Shown here: positions 56,904 to 64,000 of the stretch, in pieces
Layout: every line of letters starts with the position of its first letter
How positions within the stretch are numbered: the stretch's first letter is position 1
From: JAEUOS01 sp040382235
GTDB lineage: Bacteria > Pseudomonadota > Gammaproteobacteria > Burkholderiales > JAEUOS01
Length of the DNA: 64,000 nt
Assembly (NCBI GenBank): GCA_040382235.1
Contig: JBEIFV010000002.1
Location: 53,683 to 117,682, forward strand
Direction of reading: 5' to 3'
The notes under the pieces: model-generated
Told to the model about the DNA's origin: nothing
The model's database searches: none
The model's input: only the letters and a program-made list of their open reading frames with translations
Program-made: the position numbers and the translations under genes

Positions 56904-57857
56904 TCAAAGCCATGCGTGCATTTGCTCCGCGGTCAGGTTGCCGCCGCAGACAATCACGCCCACGCAGGCGCCCTTGAAGTCCTGGGGCGCCTGCAGCATC
57001 GCGGCAATGCCCGCCGCCGCCGGCGGCTCCGCCACCAAGCCGGCGTGACGATGCAATAGTTTCATCCCCTCGATCATGGCTTCGTCCTTGACCAGCAATG
57101 CATCGTCCGCCAGCCCCCGCATATCCTGCAACGCCAGGGCGATGGGGGTTCTGATGGCGATGCCGTCGGCGATCGTCGCCACGCTTGCATGTTCGATCAT
57201 GCGCCCGGCGCGCCAGGAATCGACCATCGCGCTCGCGCCTTGCGCGCCTACGGCCACCAATCGCGTGGCCGGCGAGCGCAGCTTCATGACATGGGCAATG
57301 CCATTGAACATCGCACCGTTGCCAAGCGCGATGAGCAATACATCGAGTGGCTGGCGCAAACGCAAGAGTTCCAGGGCGATGGTGCCCGCGCCTTCCACCG
57401 TTTCGATATCCAGGCTGTCGACCACCAGCCTGGCGTTGGTTTCGGCGGCTACGCGCCGGGACTCGGCGCGGGCGGCATCGAAATCCTCGCCGAACAAGCG
57501 CACGTCGGCACCCAGGGCGCGCATGCGCTCCAGCTTGAGGGGGCTGGCATTGCTGGCGGCCACCACCGTTGCGTGAATTCCACGCCGTCGCGCCGAGTAG
57601 GCGATGGCCTGCCCGAAATTGCCGGCGCTGGCGCACACCACGGCGGCGCCGGCGGGCAGCTTCGACATGGTGAACTCCGCACCGCGGCCCTTGAATGAGC
57701 GGATCGGGTTGATGGTTTCGACCTTTACCACCACCCGCGCCCCCAATTGTGCCGAGAGCGGCTCAGATTCGAACTGCGGAGTGTTCAGGAACTCCGGGGC
57801 GATCACCGCGACCGCATGCTCGATGTTTTCGATGGAAATTCGTTGCTGGCTATTCAT
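56904..57857 (-). CDS. PLP-dependent threonine/serine dehydratase-like enzyme
   Basis: A 317-residue fold type II PLP enzyme. Lys56 in IRSFKGRGA is the Schiff-base lysine, CASAGNFGQAIA is the substrate loop and LLIALGNGAMFNG binds the phosphate. Length and blocks fit threonine dehydratase or serine racemase/dehydratase. These generate the enamine intermediate removed by RidA, which is encoded divergently/adjacently. No regulatory ACT domain is attached, so it would be a catabolic-type enzyme. Convergent with ridA and divergent from the Bug gene. Confidence 0.87.
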   Translation of the reverse strand: MNSQQRISIENIEHAVAVIAPEFLNTPQFESEPLSAQLGARVVVKVETINPIRSFKGRGAEFTMSKLPAGAAVVCASAGNFGQAIAYSARRRGIHATVVAASNASPLKLERMRALGADVRLFGEDFDAARAESRRVAAETNARLVVDSLDIETVEGAGTIALELLRLRQPLDVLLIALGNGAMFNGIAHVMKLRSPATRLVAVGAQGASAMVDSWRAGRMIEHASVATIADGIAIRTPIALALQDMRGLADDALLVKDEAMIEGMKLLHRHAGLVAEPPAAAGIAAMLQAPQDFKGACVGVIVCGGNLTAEQMHAWL

Positions 57858-57941
57858 GATGCGGGATTGGCGAAGGCGGAAACATGGGTGATCGTCCAGA
57901 CGTCATGCGCATGGACTGTGAAGCCTTGATGCTTCGCGAGT

Positions 57942-57952
57942 TTGTCATACAA
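57942..57952 (+). promoter_or_regulatory. GntR/FadR-type operator candidate
   Basis: TTGTCATACAA matches the TNGT-N3-ACNA pattern typical of FadR-subfamily GntR repressor sites and lies 4 bp before the -35 box of the downstream Bug gene. No GntR gene is in the window. Confidence 0.4.
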
Positions 57953-57955
57953 CAG

Positions 57956-57985
57956 TTGACAGGCCGGTTCAAGTTTTCGTATACA
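57956..57985 (+). promoter_or_regulatory. Sigma-70-type promoter for the fourth Bug gene
   Basis: TTGACA (57956-57961), then 18 bp, then TATACA (57980-57985). This is the best -35/-10 pair seen in the window and is 33 bp from the Bug ATG. Confidence 0.6.
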
Positions 57986-58017
57986 TTCAAGAGCAGCCCA
58001 AGACAAAGAGAGACGCC

Positions 58018-58986
58018 ATGAAACCTTCCCGTAATGCGCAGCTGTGCTGCGCCGCCTGGATCACACTTGCCTCGGCCCTGTCGGTGGCGCAAGACTATCC
58101 CAGCCGCCCGATCCAGATCATCATTCCCTTCGCACCGGGCGGCGGCTTCGACCAGACCTCCCGCAATACCGCGCAGGCCTTGGCCGAGGTGTTGAAGCAG
58201 CCGGTGGCGCCGCTCAACATCGACGGCGCCTCCGGCAGCATCGGCCTGACCCGCCTGGCCAACGCCGTGCCGGACGGCTACACCATCGGCATCACGCCGG
58301 CCGTATCGCTCACCAGCGAACCGCATCGCAACAAGAGCGTCACCTACAACATGGATTCGTTTCGCTATGTGTGCCAGGTGTTCGACAACATCTTCTCGAT
58401 CGCCGTGCACAAGGATTCACCCTACAAGACCATCGGCGACCTGATCGCGGACGCGAAGCGCAATCCGGGCAAGCTTAGCTACGGCACCTCGGGCACCGGA
58501 TCGATCCCGCACCTGGCGATTGCGGACATCGAGGCGGCGGCGGGCGTGGAGTTCAACCACGCACCGTATCGCGGTGATGGTCCGATGCAGCCTGATCTGC
58601 TGTCCGGCCGCCTGGGCTTTGCCGGCGTGTTGCCCAGTTCATTCCTGGGCCAGGTGAAGGCCGGCAACCTGCGCCTCATAGCGATGTTGCCGGAGCGCCG
58701 CCACCCATCCTTTCCGGATGTACCCACCCTGACTGAAGCGGGGATTCCGGTGGTGCAGTTGAGTTTTGGCGGTGTTCTGGTGCCGGCGAAAACGCCGCCG
58801 GCGATCGGAGCCACGCTCGAGGCCGCATGCGAGAAGGCGGTGGCCTCGCCTGCCATGCAGGCCTGGGCGGCCGGCGCCAGCCAGGTATTGGCCCATGCCA
58901 ATGGCGCCGCCTTCGCCGATCGCCTGCGGCGCGACAGCGCTGCCAAGATGGCCACGCTCAAGCGGCTCAAACTGGTGGCCGAATGA
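58018..58986 (+). CDS. Bug/TctC-family substrate-binding protein
   Basis: A 322-residue periplasmic binding protein. The Sec signal is cut near VAQDY, followed by RPIQIIIPFAPGGGFDQTSRN, GSIGLTRLANAVPDGYTIGI and FNHAPYRGDGPMQPDLLSG, the standard family blocks with some substitutions (NHAPYRG for HVPYKG). It is controlled by its own promoter and a GntR-type site and stands without transport partners. The threonine-dehydratase-like gene is divergent. Confidence 0.9.
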   Translation: MKPSRNAQLCCAAWITLASALSVAQDYPSRPIQIIIPFAPGGGFDQTSRNTAQALAEVLKQPVAPLNIDGASGSIGLTRLANAVPDGYTIGITPAVSLTSEPHRNKSVTYNMDSFRYVCQVFDNIFSIAVHKDSPYKTIGDLIADAKRNPGKLSYGTSGTGSIPHLAIADIEAAAGVEFNHAPYRGDGPMQPDLLSGRLGFAGVLPSSFLGQVKAGNLRLIAMLPERRHPSFPDVPTLTEAGIPVVQLSFGGVLVPAKTPPAIGATLEAACEKAVASPAMQAWAAGASQVLAHANGAAFADRLRRDSAAKMATLKRLKLVAE

Positions 58987-59390
58987 CTTCATGCCGGCAC
59001 TGGAACAGATACGCGGCGCGCTGACGTTCTTCCGGTACCAGCGAAGTGTATCCGGTGCCTGCGCCGTTTATCGAGATGGCGAAGCCAGGCATGAAGAAAT
59101 GCGACGTGAAAGCCGGTGCGGAAAAGACAGAACGTAAAATGAAGCCGATGCTGGAGCGGGAATCGGCAGGCGCTGCGAAGAATTCGCGCGTCGACGGGTT
59201 CCACGCCACCCGGATTGAGGGGCGGAAGTTGGTCTGTCATTAGCGGCGCAATGCCTGACCGAAAAGTAGCGGGCGCGTCCGCCGGGCAGGGCGACCGCAG
59301 CCAAGCGGTCGGTATGGCTATGGAGGCGGGCCAATATTTGAAAGGCAGGTTTTTGTCGCCCGTGCAGAACGCGGCCCTGCTACGCGAACC
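58987..59390. other. Intergenic stretch without a supported gene
   Basis: Both strands have short overlapping open frames (65-80 codons), none with family resemblance or a good ribosome-binding site. A minus-strand frame containing FFMPGFAISINGAGTGYTSLV looks slightly protein-like and may be a fossil, but I cannot support it as a gene. Confidence 0.3.
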
Positions 59391-59816
59391 TCAAGCGCCA
59401 GCTTGCACAATTTCGATCGAGACACCGTCGGGCGCGGCGATGTAGCACAGCATCAGGCCGGGCTTGAATTCCCACGGCTCCACGGCCATGCGCACACCCT
59501 TTTTCCGGAGCGTGTCGCAAAAAGCGCGCAGGTCGCCGCGGTAGGTAAAGCCGAAATGATCGATGCCCCAGGCGTTGTGGCTGGAATAGGCATCGAAATG
59601 CTGCATTGGCTGGCCTGCCGCAGGTTGCTCGCCGCTGCGCTGGCCGCGAATCAGGAGCGTCAGGCCATTCACCTTCACATCGATCTGCGGCGCGCCGCGC
59701 AGGCTTTCCTGCACGCCCGTGATTTCGCCACCGAAAATGTCGCAATACCATTGCGCGGCGGCGTGCGCGTCGCCGCTGATCAGGTGGATGTGGTCGATGG
59801 CCAGCAATTCATTCAT
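59391..59816 (-). CDS. VOC-superfamily protein (glyoxalase/dioxygenase-like)
   Basis: A 141-residue vicinal-oxygen-chelate fold protein. The beginning AIDHIHLISGDAHAAAQWYCDIFGG has His11 as metal-ligand candidate. GIDHFGFTYRGD in the second motif has another, and GVSIEIVQ near the end supplies the Glu. The set of two His and one Glu is typical of glyoxalase I and extradiol dioxygenases. Function unknown. The ATG at 59816 is the natural start. The longer upstream frame crosses non-coding sequence. Confidence 0.83.
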   Translation of the reverse strand: MNELLAIDHIHLISGDAHAAAQWYCDIFGGEITGVQESLRGAPQIDVKVNGLTLLIRGQRSGEQPAAGQPMQHFDAYSSHNAWGIDHFGFTYRGDLRAFCDTLRKKGVRMAVEPWEFKPGLMLCYIAAPDGVSIEIVQAGA

Positions 59817-60190
59817 GTGTGTTCCAGTGATGTGGGCTAAACCTGGTTCCAATTGTGATCGAGTGTGCGATGCGATGCGTCCCGCCGCGAAGCGAACGCT
59901 ACTACAGTCCCGTTGATCACATAAACACTCGCCGAAGCGAGTCCGCACTCTGAAGCGCTCGCGCGATGGCGACAGCCGCAAGGCGGAGGCAGCGATGCCG
60001 GTCGTGCGCCTCCTGTGCGGGCAGCCCGCAATCCACGAACTTTGCAGAATGTGCGCTGGCGGAATGGTTGCGCCGTGACTCCGGCTCGCCGCGCGGAGGA
60101 ACTTCAGGCTAAAGTAGCGTCCGATTCGCCGGACAAACACGGACAGACAATTTCACCGGATAACGGACAACAAACCGAGGAGCAAAGCCA
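59817..60190. other. Divergent intergenic region with promoter features
   Basis: No gene. The region holds a small hairpin ACTCGC-CGAA-GCGAGT (59927-59942) and, near the IlvD-type gene, the CGGACA repeats described separately. The promoters of both flanking genes should be here. Confidence 0.35.
60129..60173 (+). promoter_or_regulatory. CGGACA direct repeats before the dehydratase gene
   Basis: CCGGACAAACA, ACGGACAGACA and ACGGACAACAA start 10 and 34 bp apart, with the related CCGGATAAC between them, 18-62 bp upstream of the ATG. They look like direct-repeat binding sites for an unidentified regulator. Confidence 0.4.
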
Positions 60191-62017
60191 ATGGCCACCA
60201 GGAAAGACGCGAAGCCCGTCGCCCGCAAGGCGAGCAAGCCCGCACGACTGCGCTCGACCGCGTGGTTCGACAACCCGCACAACGCCGACATGACCGCGCT
60301 CTACCTTGAGCGCACCATGAACTACGGCCTTTCGTTTGCCGAACTGCAGTCCGGGCGACCGATCATCGGGCTGGCGCAATCGGGCTCCGACATTTCGCCC
60401 TGCAACCGCCATCACATCGTGTTAGCCGAGCGGGTGCGCGAGGGGGTGCGCGATGCCGGCGGGGTGGTGATCGAGTTTCCGATTCACCCGATCCAGGAAA
60501 CCTGCAAGCGGCCCACCGCTGCGCTGGATCGCAACCTGCAGTACCTTTCACTGGTGGAAATGCTGTACGGCTATCCGATCGATGGCGTGGTGCTGACCAC
60601 CGGCTGCGACAAGACCACGCCGGCGCAGATCATGGCGGCCGCAACCGTCGATATTCCGGCGATCGCGCTCAATTCCGGCCCGATGTTGAACGGCTGGCAC
60701 AAGGGCGAACGCACCGGCTCCGGCACCATTGTGTGGAAGGCGCGCGAGATGCTGGCCGCCGGCGAGATCGACTACAAGGGGTTTCTCGAACTGGTCGCTT
60801 CCTCCGCACCCTCGACCGGCCACTGCAACACCATGGGCACCGCTTCAACCATGAATGCACTGGCCGAGGCCATGGGCATGGCCCTGCCGGGCGCGGCGGC
60901 GATTCCGGCGCCCTACCGTGATCGCCAGGAAATGGCTTACATGACCGGCCGGCGCATCGTCGAGATGGTGCGCGAGGATTTGAAGCCTTCCGACATCCTG
61001 ACCCGCGAGGCCTTCGAGAACACCATCATCATCAACTCCGCCATCGGCGGCTCGACCAACGCACCCATCCATGTGAACGCGATCGCGCGCCACATCGGCG
61101 TCAAGCTCGACAACGACGACTGGGAGAAGATCGGCTACAACGTGCCGCTGTTGGTCAACATGCAGCCGGCCGGCGAGTATCTGGGCGAGGACTACTACCG
61201 TGCCGGCGGCCTGCCGGCGGTGGTGGCCGAGCTGATCGCCCAGGGCCGCATCAAGCCGGCCATCACCGCCAACGGCAAGACGCTGATCGACAACTGCACG
61301 GGAAAGTTCACCAGCGACCGCAAGGTGATCCTGCCTTACAAAAAGCCGATGCGAAAAAAGGCGGGCTTCCTCAACATCAAGGGCAACCTGTTCGATTCGG
61401 CGATCATGAAGACCAGCGTCATCACAGACGAGTTCCGCAAGCGCTACCTGGAGAACCCCGCCGATCCGATGGCCTTCGAGGGTCGCGCCATCGTGTTCGA
61501 CGGCCCCGAGGACTATCACAAGCGCATCGACGATCCGAAAATGAAGATCGATGCAAACACCATGCTGTTCATCCGTGGTGTCGGCCCGGTCGGTTATCCC
61601 GGCGCGGCCGAAGTGGTCAACATGCGCCCGCCGTCCTACCTGATCAAGAAAGGCATCACCTCATTGCCTTGTATCGGGGACGGCCGCCAGTCCGGCACTT
61701 CGGGCTCGCCCTCGATCCTCAACGCCTCGCCGGAAGCGGCCACCGGTGGCGGTCTCGCGCTCCTCAAGACCGGCGATCGCGTGCGCATCGACCTCAAGAA
61801 ACGCACTGCCAACATCCTCATCGCCGAGGAGGAACTCGAGGAGCGTCGCGTCGACTTCGAAAGAAGCGGCGGCTACAAGTATCCGCCCAGCCAGACCCCT
61901 TGGCAGGAGATCCAGCGCGGCATCGTCGATGAATTGTCCAGGGGCATGGTGTTGAAACCGGCGGTCAAGTACCAGAAAATTCACGCTACCTTCGGGGTGC
62001 CGCGCGACAATCATTGA
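60191..62017 (+). CDS. IlvD/Edd-family aldonic-acid dehydratase (xylonate dehydratase-like)
   Basis: A 608-residue [Fe-S] dehydratase of the dihydroxy-acid/6-phosphogluconate dehydratase family. It has DMTALYLERTMNYG, GSDISPCNRHHIVLAERV (first cluster Cys), TTGCDKTTPAQIMAA (second) and SAPSTGHCNTMGTASTMN (third), followed by GDGRQSGTSGSPSILNASPEA. Blocks such as DGVVLTTGCDKTTPA and NLFDSAIMKTSVI are those of pentonate (D-xylonate, L-arabinonate) dehydratases as in Caulobacter XylD, rather than biosynthetic IlvD. The N-terminal 20 residues are Lys/Ala-rich. The CGAGGAG site is close to the ATG. Confidence 0.9.
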   Translation: MATRKDAKPVARKASKPARLRSTAWFDNPHNADMTALYLERTMNYGLSFAELQSGRPIIGLAQSGSDISPCNRHHIVLAERVREGVRDAGGVVIEFPIHPIQETCKRPTAALDRNLQYLSLVEMLYGYPIDGVVLTTGCDKTTPAQIMAAATVDIPAIALNSGPMLNGWHKGERTGSGTIVWKAREMLAAGEIDYKGFLELVASSAPSTGHCNTMGTASTMNALAEAMGMALPGAAAIPAPYRDRQEMAYMTGRRIVEMVREDLKPSDILTREAFENTIIINSAIGGSTNAPIHVNAIARHIGVKLDNDDWEKIGYNVPLLVNMQPAGEYLGEDYYRAGGLPAVVAELIAQGRIKPAITANGKTLIDNCTGKFTSDRKVILPYKKPMRKKAGFLNIKGNLFDSAIMKTSVITDEFRKRYLENPADPMAFEGRAIVFDGPEDYHKRIDDPKMKIDANTMLFIRGVGPVGYPGAAEVVNMRPPSYLIKKGITSLPCIGDGRQSGTSGSPSILNASPEAATGGGLALLKTGDRVRIDLKKRTANILIAEEELEERRVDFERSGGYKYPPSQTPWQEIQRGIVDELSRGMVLKPAVKYQKIHATFGVPRDNH

Positions 62018-62073
62018 CGCCAGCGCTTTTGGGGTAACAGCACCGTGCGGGTCGCACCGACGGCGCTTTCAGG

Positions 62074-63936
62074 TCAACCCTTGAAGGCTGCCGCCTCTGT
62101 ATTGCTGCGGCGGAGGTTGGAAGACAATTGCCGCGCCAGGCCTTCCAGCAGGCGGATGGTCGCGTGCGGGTGTTCGTTTTCCATTCGATTGAACAAGCTT
62201 CGGTCGATCGCCCGTGCCACTACGGCCGACAGCGCGACAACGTCGGCCGAACGTGGCGATCCGTCGAGAAATCCCATTTCGCCGAAACACATGCCGGGAT
62301 GGAAAACATTGATGCGCCGCCCGCTGCCTCCGGTTTCCGAAGGCAGGAGAACCACCACCGAGCCTGCCAGCAGCAGGTACAGGCGGTCGCTGGCGTCACC
62401 GGCACCGATCAACAGTTCGCCCTCGGCTACGTCGATCACCGGCATGGCGGCGTCGAGCCATGCCAGTTCGTCTTCACTCAGGCCCGTCAGCAAGGTGGCA
62501 TCGCGCAGCTTCACGGTCTGTGCCGCGTCCCAGCCGGGGCCCAGCAGATCGCGCAGGAGACGATCCTCGCAGTGCTCGAGCGTGGCGTCGTCGTCGGGGA
62601 ACAGAGCGTCCGCGCCGACCCCCTGTGCACGCAGTGCATCCGCAAAGCGGGACGCGAAGCAAAGCAGCAGGGCAACGCCCTGCGTCAATAGAGCGGATTT
62701 CAGTTGTGCGATCAGCCGCAGCGCCACCCGATCGATGCTGGCGACGTTACGCAGGTTCAGTATCAGGTATTGGCGATAGGGGGCCTGCTTGAGCGTCAGG
62801 CGCACGACTGGTTCGAAGGTCGAGAAGATCAGTTCTCCCTGCAGTTCGATGAGCCGGATCCGGTGCCCGCTGCCGCGCAGCGTTTGTTGATGATGGTTGG
62901 AACGACGCCGGCGGGAAGACACCTGGCTGGCGTCATACCAGAGGCGCACCGCCGGCTGCGGCGCCGCGCCGTTGGCGAACAGATGCAGTGACATCTCGCG
63001 TGACAAGTCGGCGCACACGCGGATGCCGCGCGCGCTGTTGCCCTGGGTGTCAAGCGGCGGAGAAAACACGCCGATGCCGAGTTGACCGGGCAGCACGGCG
63101 AGAATGCCGCCGCCGACACCGCTCTTGGCCGGCAAGCCCACCCGGTATAGCCACTCGCCGGAAAAATCGTACATGCCGGAAGGCGACATCACCGACAGAA
63201 TGTTGTCCACGCAATCCGGGGCGATCGCCTGTTCGCGGGTGAGCGGGTTGCGGCCGTCGTTGGCCAGGGTCGCGCCGATCAGTGCCAGATCGCGGCAGGT
63301 GACGCGAATCGCACACTGCTGAAAACAGGTTTCGAGAATCTGCGTGGGTTCCTCATCGATGATGCCGAAATTGCGCAGCATCCAGCCGATTGCGCGGTTG
63401 CGGTGCCCGGTTTCACTTTCCGAACGGTACACGTCCTGATCGATATCGAGAGCGCGTCCGGCGCAGGCCGACAGATAGTCCAGAACGCGCGTGATGCGGT
63501 CGCGGCCACCGCTGGCGAGCACCTGGCCGCAGGCGGCAATTGCGCCTGCATTGATCATCGGATTGAACGGCGCACCCGAATCCGGTTTCAGGCTGATGGC
63601 ATTGAATGCGTCGCCCGAGGGCTCGACGCCGATGCGCGACAGAATGAATTCCTCGCCTCGATCTTCCAGCGCGAGCCCGTACGACAGCGCCTTGGAGATG
63701 GACTGGATGGTGAAATGGCGACGCGTATCGCCGACCTCGTAAACATGCCCGTCGCGCGTGGCGATGCAGATGCCGAACCAGTCCGGGTTCGCCTTTGCCA
63801 GTTCGGGAATGTAGTCGGCTACGCGCCCCTCGCTCATGCCGGCATGGTGGGCATGCAACTCGCGCAGGTAGCTTTCGATGGGAGATGAAGAAGAGCCTTT
63901 GGAGGTCGATGCGAGCATTGGGAGGGATGTGGCCAA
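62074..63936 (-). CDS. glsA: Glutaminase A fused to STAS and cyclic-nucleotide-binding domains
   Basis: A 620-residue three-domain protein. Residues about 1-310 are a serine-dependent glutaminase (beta-lactamase-like fold): SIxK motif Ser79-Ile-Ser-Lys82, FNPMINAGAIA and SGVGGGILAVLPGQLGIGVFSPPLD. A STAS/anti-sigma-antagonist-like domain follows (IFSTFEPVVRLTLK...YLILNLRNVASIDRVALRL), and a cNMP-binding domain from about residue 470 ends with GELLIGAGDASDRLYLLLAGSVVV and GMCFGEMGFLDGSPRSADVVAL, the FGE phosphate-binding cassette. It hydrolyses glutamine to glutamate and ammonia under likely allosteric control. The first ATG is unproven, since several Met codons exist within 35 residues. Confidence 0.9.
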   Translation of the reverse strand: MATSLPMLASTSKGSSSSPIESYLRELHAHHAGMSEGRVADYIPELAKANPDWFGICIATRDGHVYEVGDTRRHFTIQSISKALSYGLALEDRGEEFILSRIGVEPSGDAFNAISLKPDSGAPFNPMINAGAIAACGQVLASGGRDRITRVLDYLSACAGRALDIDQDVYRSESETGHRNRAIGWMLRNFGIIDEEPTQILETCFQQCAIRVTCRDLALIGATLANDGRNPLTREQAIAPDCVDNILSVMSPSGMYDFSGEWLYRVGLPAKSGVGGGILAVLPGQLGIGVFSPPLDTQGNSARGIRVCADLSREMSLHLFANGAAPQPAVRLWYDASQVSSRRRRSNHHQQTLRGSGHRIRLIELQGELIFSTFEPVVRLTLKQAPYRQYLILNLRNVASIDRVALRLIAQLKSALLTQGVALLLCFASRFADALRAQGVGADALFPDDDATLEHCEDRLLRDLLGPGWDAAQTVKLRDATLLTGLSEDELAWLDAAMPVIDVAEGELLIGAGDASDRLYLLLAGSVVVLLPSETGGSGRRINVFHPGMCFGEMGFLDGSPRSADVVALSAVVARAIDRSLFNRMENEHPHATIRLLEGLARQLSSNLRRSNTEAAAFKG

Positions 63937-64000
63937 GCATGGGGCCCGGTCATGGGTAGGGAACTCCGAACAAGTCCTTGGCAGCCTGTCGGACTTAGGA
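63937..64000. repeat. IS-end-like sequence at the right edge
   Basis: After the glutaminase start, the last 42 bp read GGGAACTCCGAACAAGTCC then TTGGCAGCCTGTCGGACTTA. The inner AAGTCC/GGACTT forms an inverted repeat. It resembles the motif at 6570-6590 and the terminal repeats of some insertion sequences, whose body would be outside the window. Low certainty. Confidence 0.35.

Overview
The window is high-G+C, densely coding chromosomal DNA of an environmental, catabolically versatile bacterium. I infer Betaproteobacteria, most likely Burkholderiales. The reasons are four unlinked Bug/TctC-type periplasmic binding proteins, many glutathione S-transferases, an IorAB-type molybdenum hydroxylase, RidA, crotonase and MmgE/PrpD genes, and an E. 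coli-type LexA box. I see no rRNA, tRNA, CRISPR array or complete insertion sequence. About 60 protein genes or gene remnants are supported.

Layout: 0.3-3.0 kb holds a lipase-like hydrolase, a membrane protein and a Bug protein. 3.1-6.5 kb holds an AbiEii/MenT-like nucleotidyltransferase module, a DJ-1/PfpI enzyme, two GSTs and a DUF4395-like protein. 6.8-10.9 kb is a PhyH dioxygenase - Bug - molybdopterin oxidoreductase set. At 10.8-11.4 kb a DUF559 endonuclease-like gene follows a consensus LexA (SOS) box. 11.5-13.9 kb is an AmmeMemoRadiSam pair, and 13.9-14.6 kb a PIN toxin-antitoxin pair. 14.9-25.5 kb is a minus-strand aromatic-catabolism region: HpaB-like hydroxylase, arylsulfatase, aminomuconate-deaminase-like protein, Bug, TRAP transporter and FAD monooxygenase. 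25.6-36.3 kb is mixed: RraA, a chimeric XRE-YhaV gene, IorAB, a deaminase, a frameshifted YkgJ gene, more GSTs and an MFS carrier.

36.5-39.7 kb is an accessory patch. It holds a ParDE pair whose antitoxin has an amber codon, a second DJ-1 gene, an excisionase-HTH/PIN module behind 9-bp operator repeats, and three degraded fragments of the prpD and ene-reductase genes that stand intact next door. 39.75-49.74 kb reads as one ten-gene minus-strand operon in transcription order: dipeptide-type binding protein, two permeases, two ATPases, two polysaccharide-deacetylase-fold (allantoinase-like) hydrolases, MmgE/PrpD protein, and old-yellow-enzyme reductase. A divergent plus-strand operon at 49.86-54.47 kb encodes a PEP mutase/isocitrate lyase-like enzyme, quinone oxidoreductase, NIPSNAP protein, FAD reductase/dehydrogenase and crotonase. 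Together they look like an unassigned uptake-and-degradation locus for a nitrogen-containing cyclic or peptide-like compound (inference). 54.8-63.9 kb contains a D-2-hydroxyacid dehydrogenase, RidA, threonine-dehydratase-like enzyme, fourth Bug protein, VOC protein, aldonate dehydratase and a three-domain glutaminase.

The most unusual signals are these: an almost identical 29-bp leader before two genes of the ten-gene operon, containing a hairpin and a 10-codon ORF whose stop overlaps the start of the next gene; the in-frame fusion of an MmyB-type XRE regulator to a YhaV toxin; the LexA box before a DUF559 gene; and the prpD/ene-reductase fossils.
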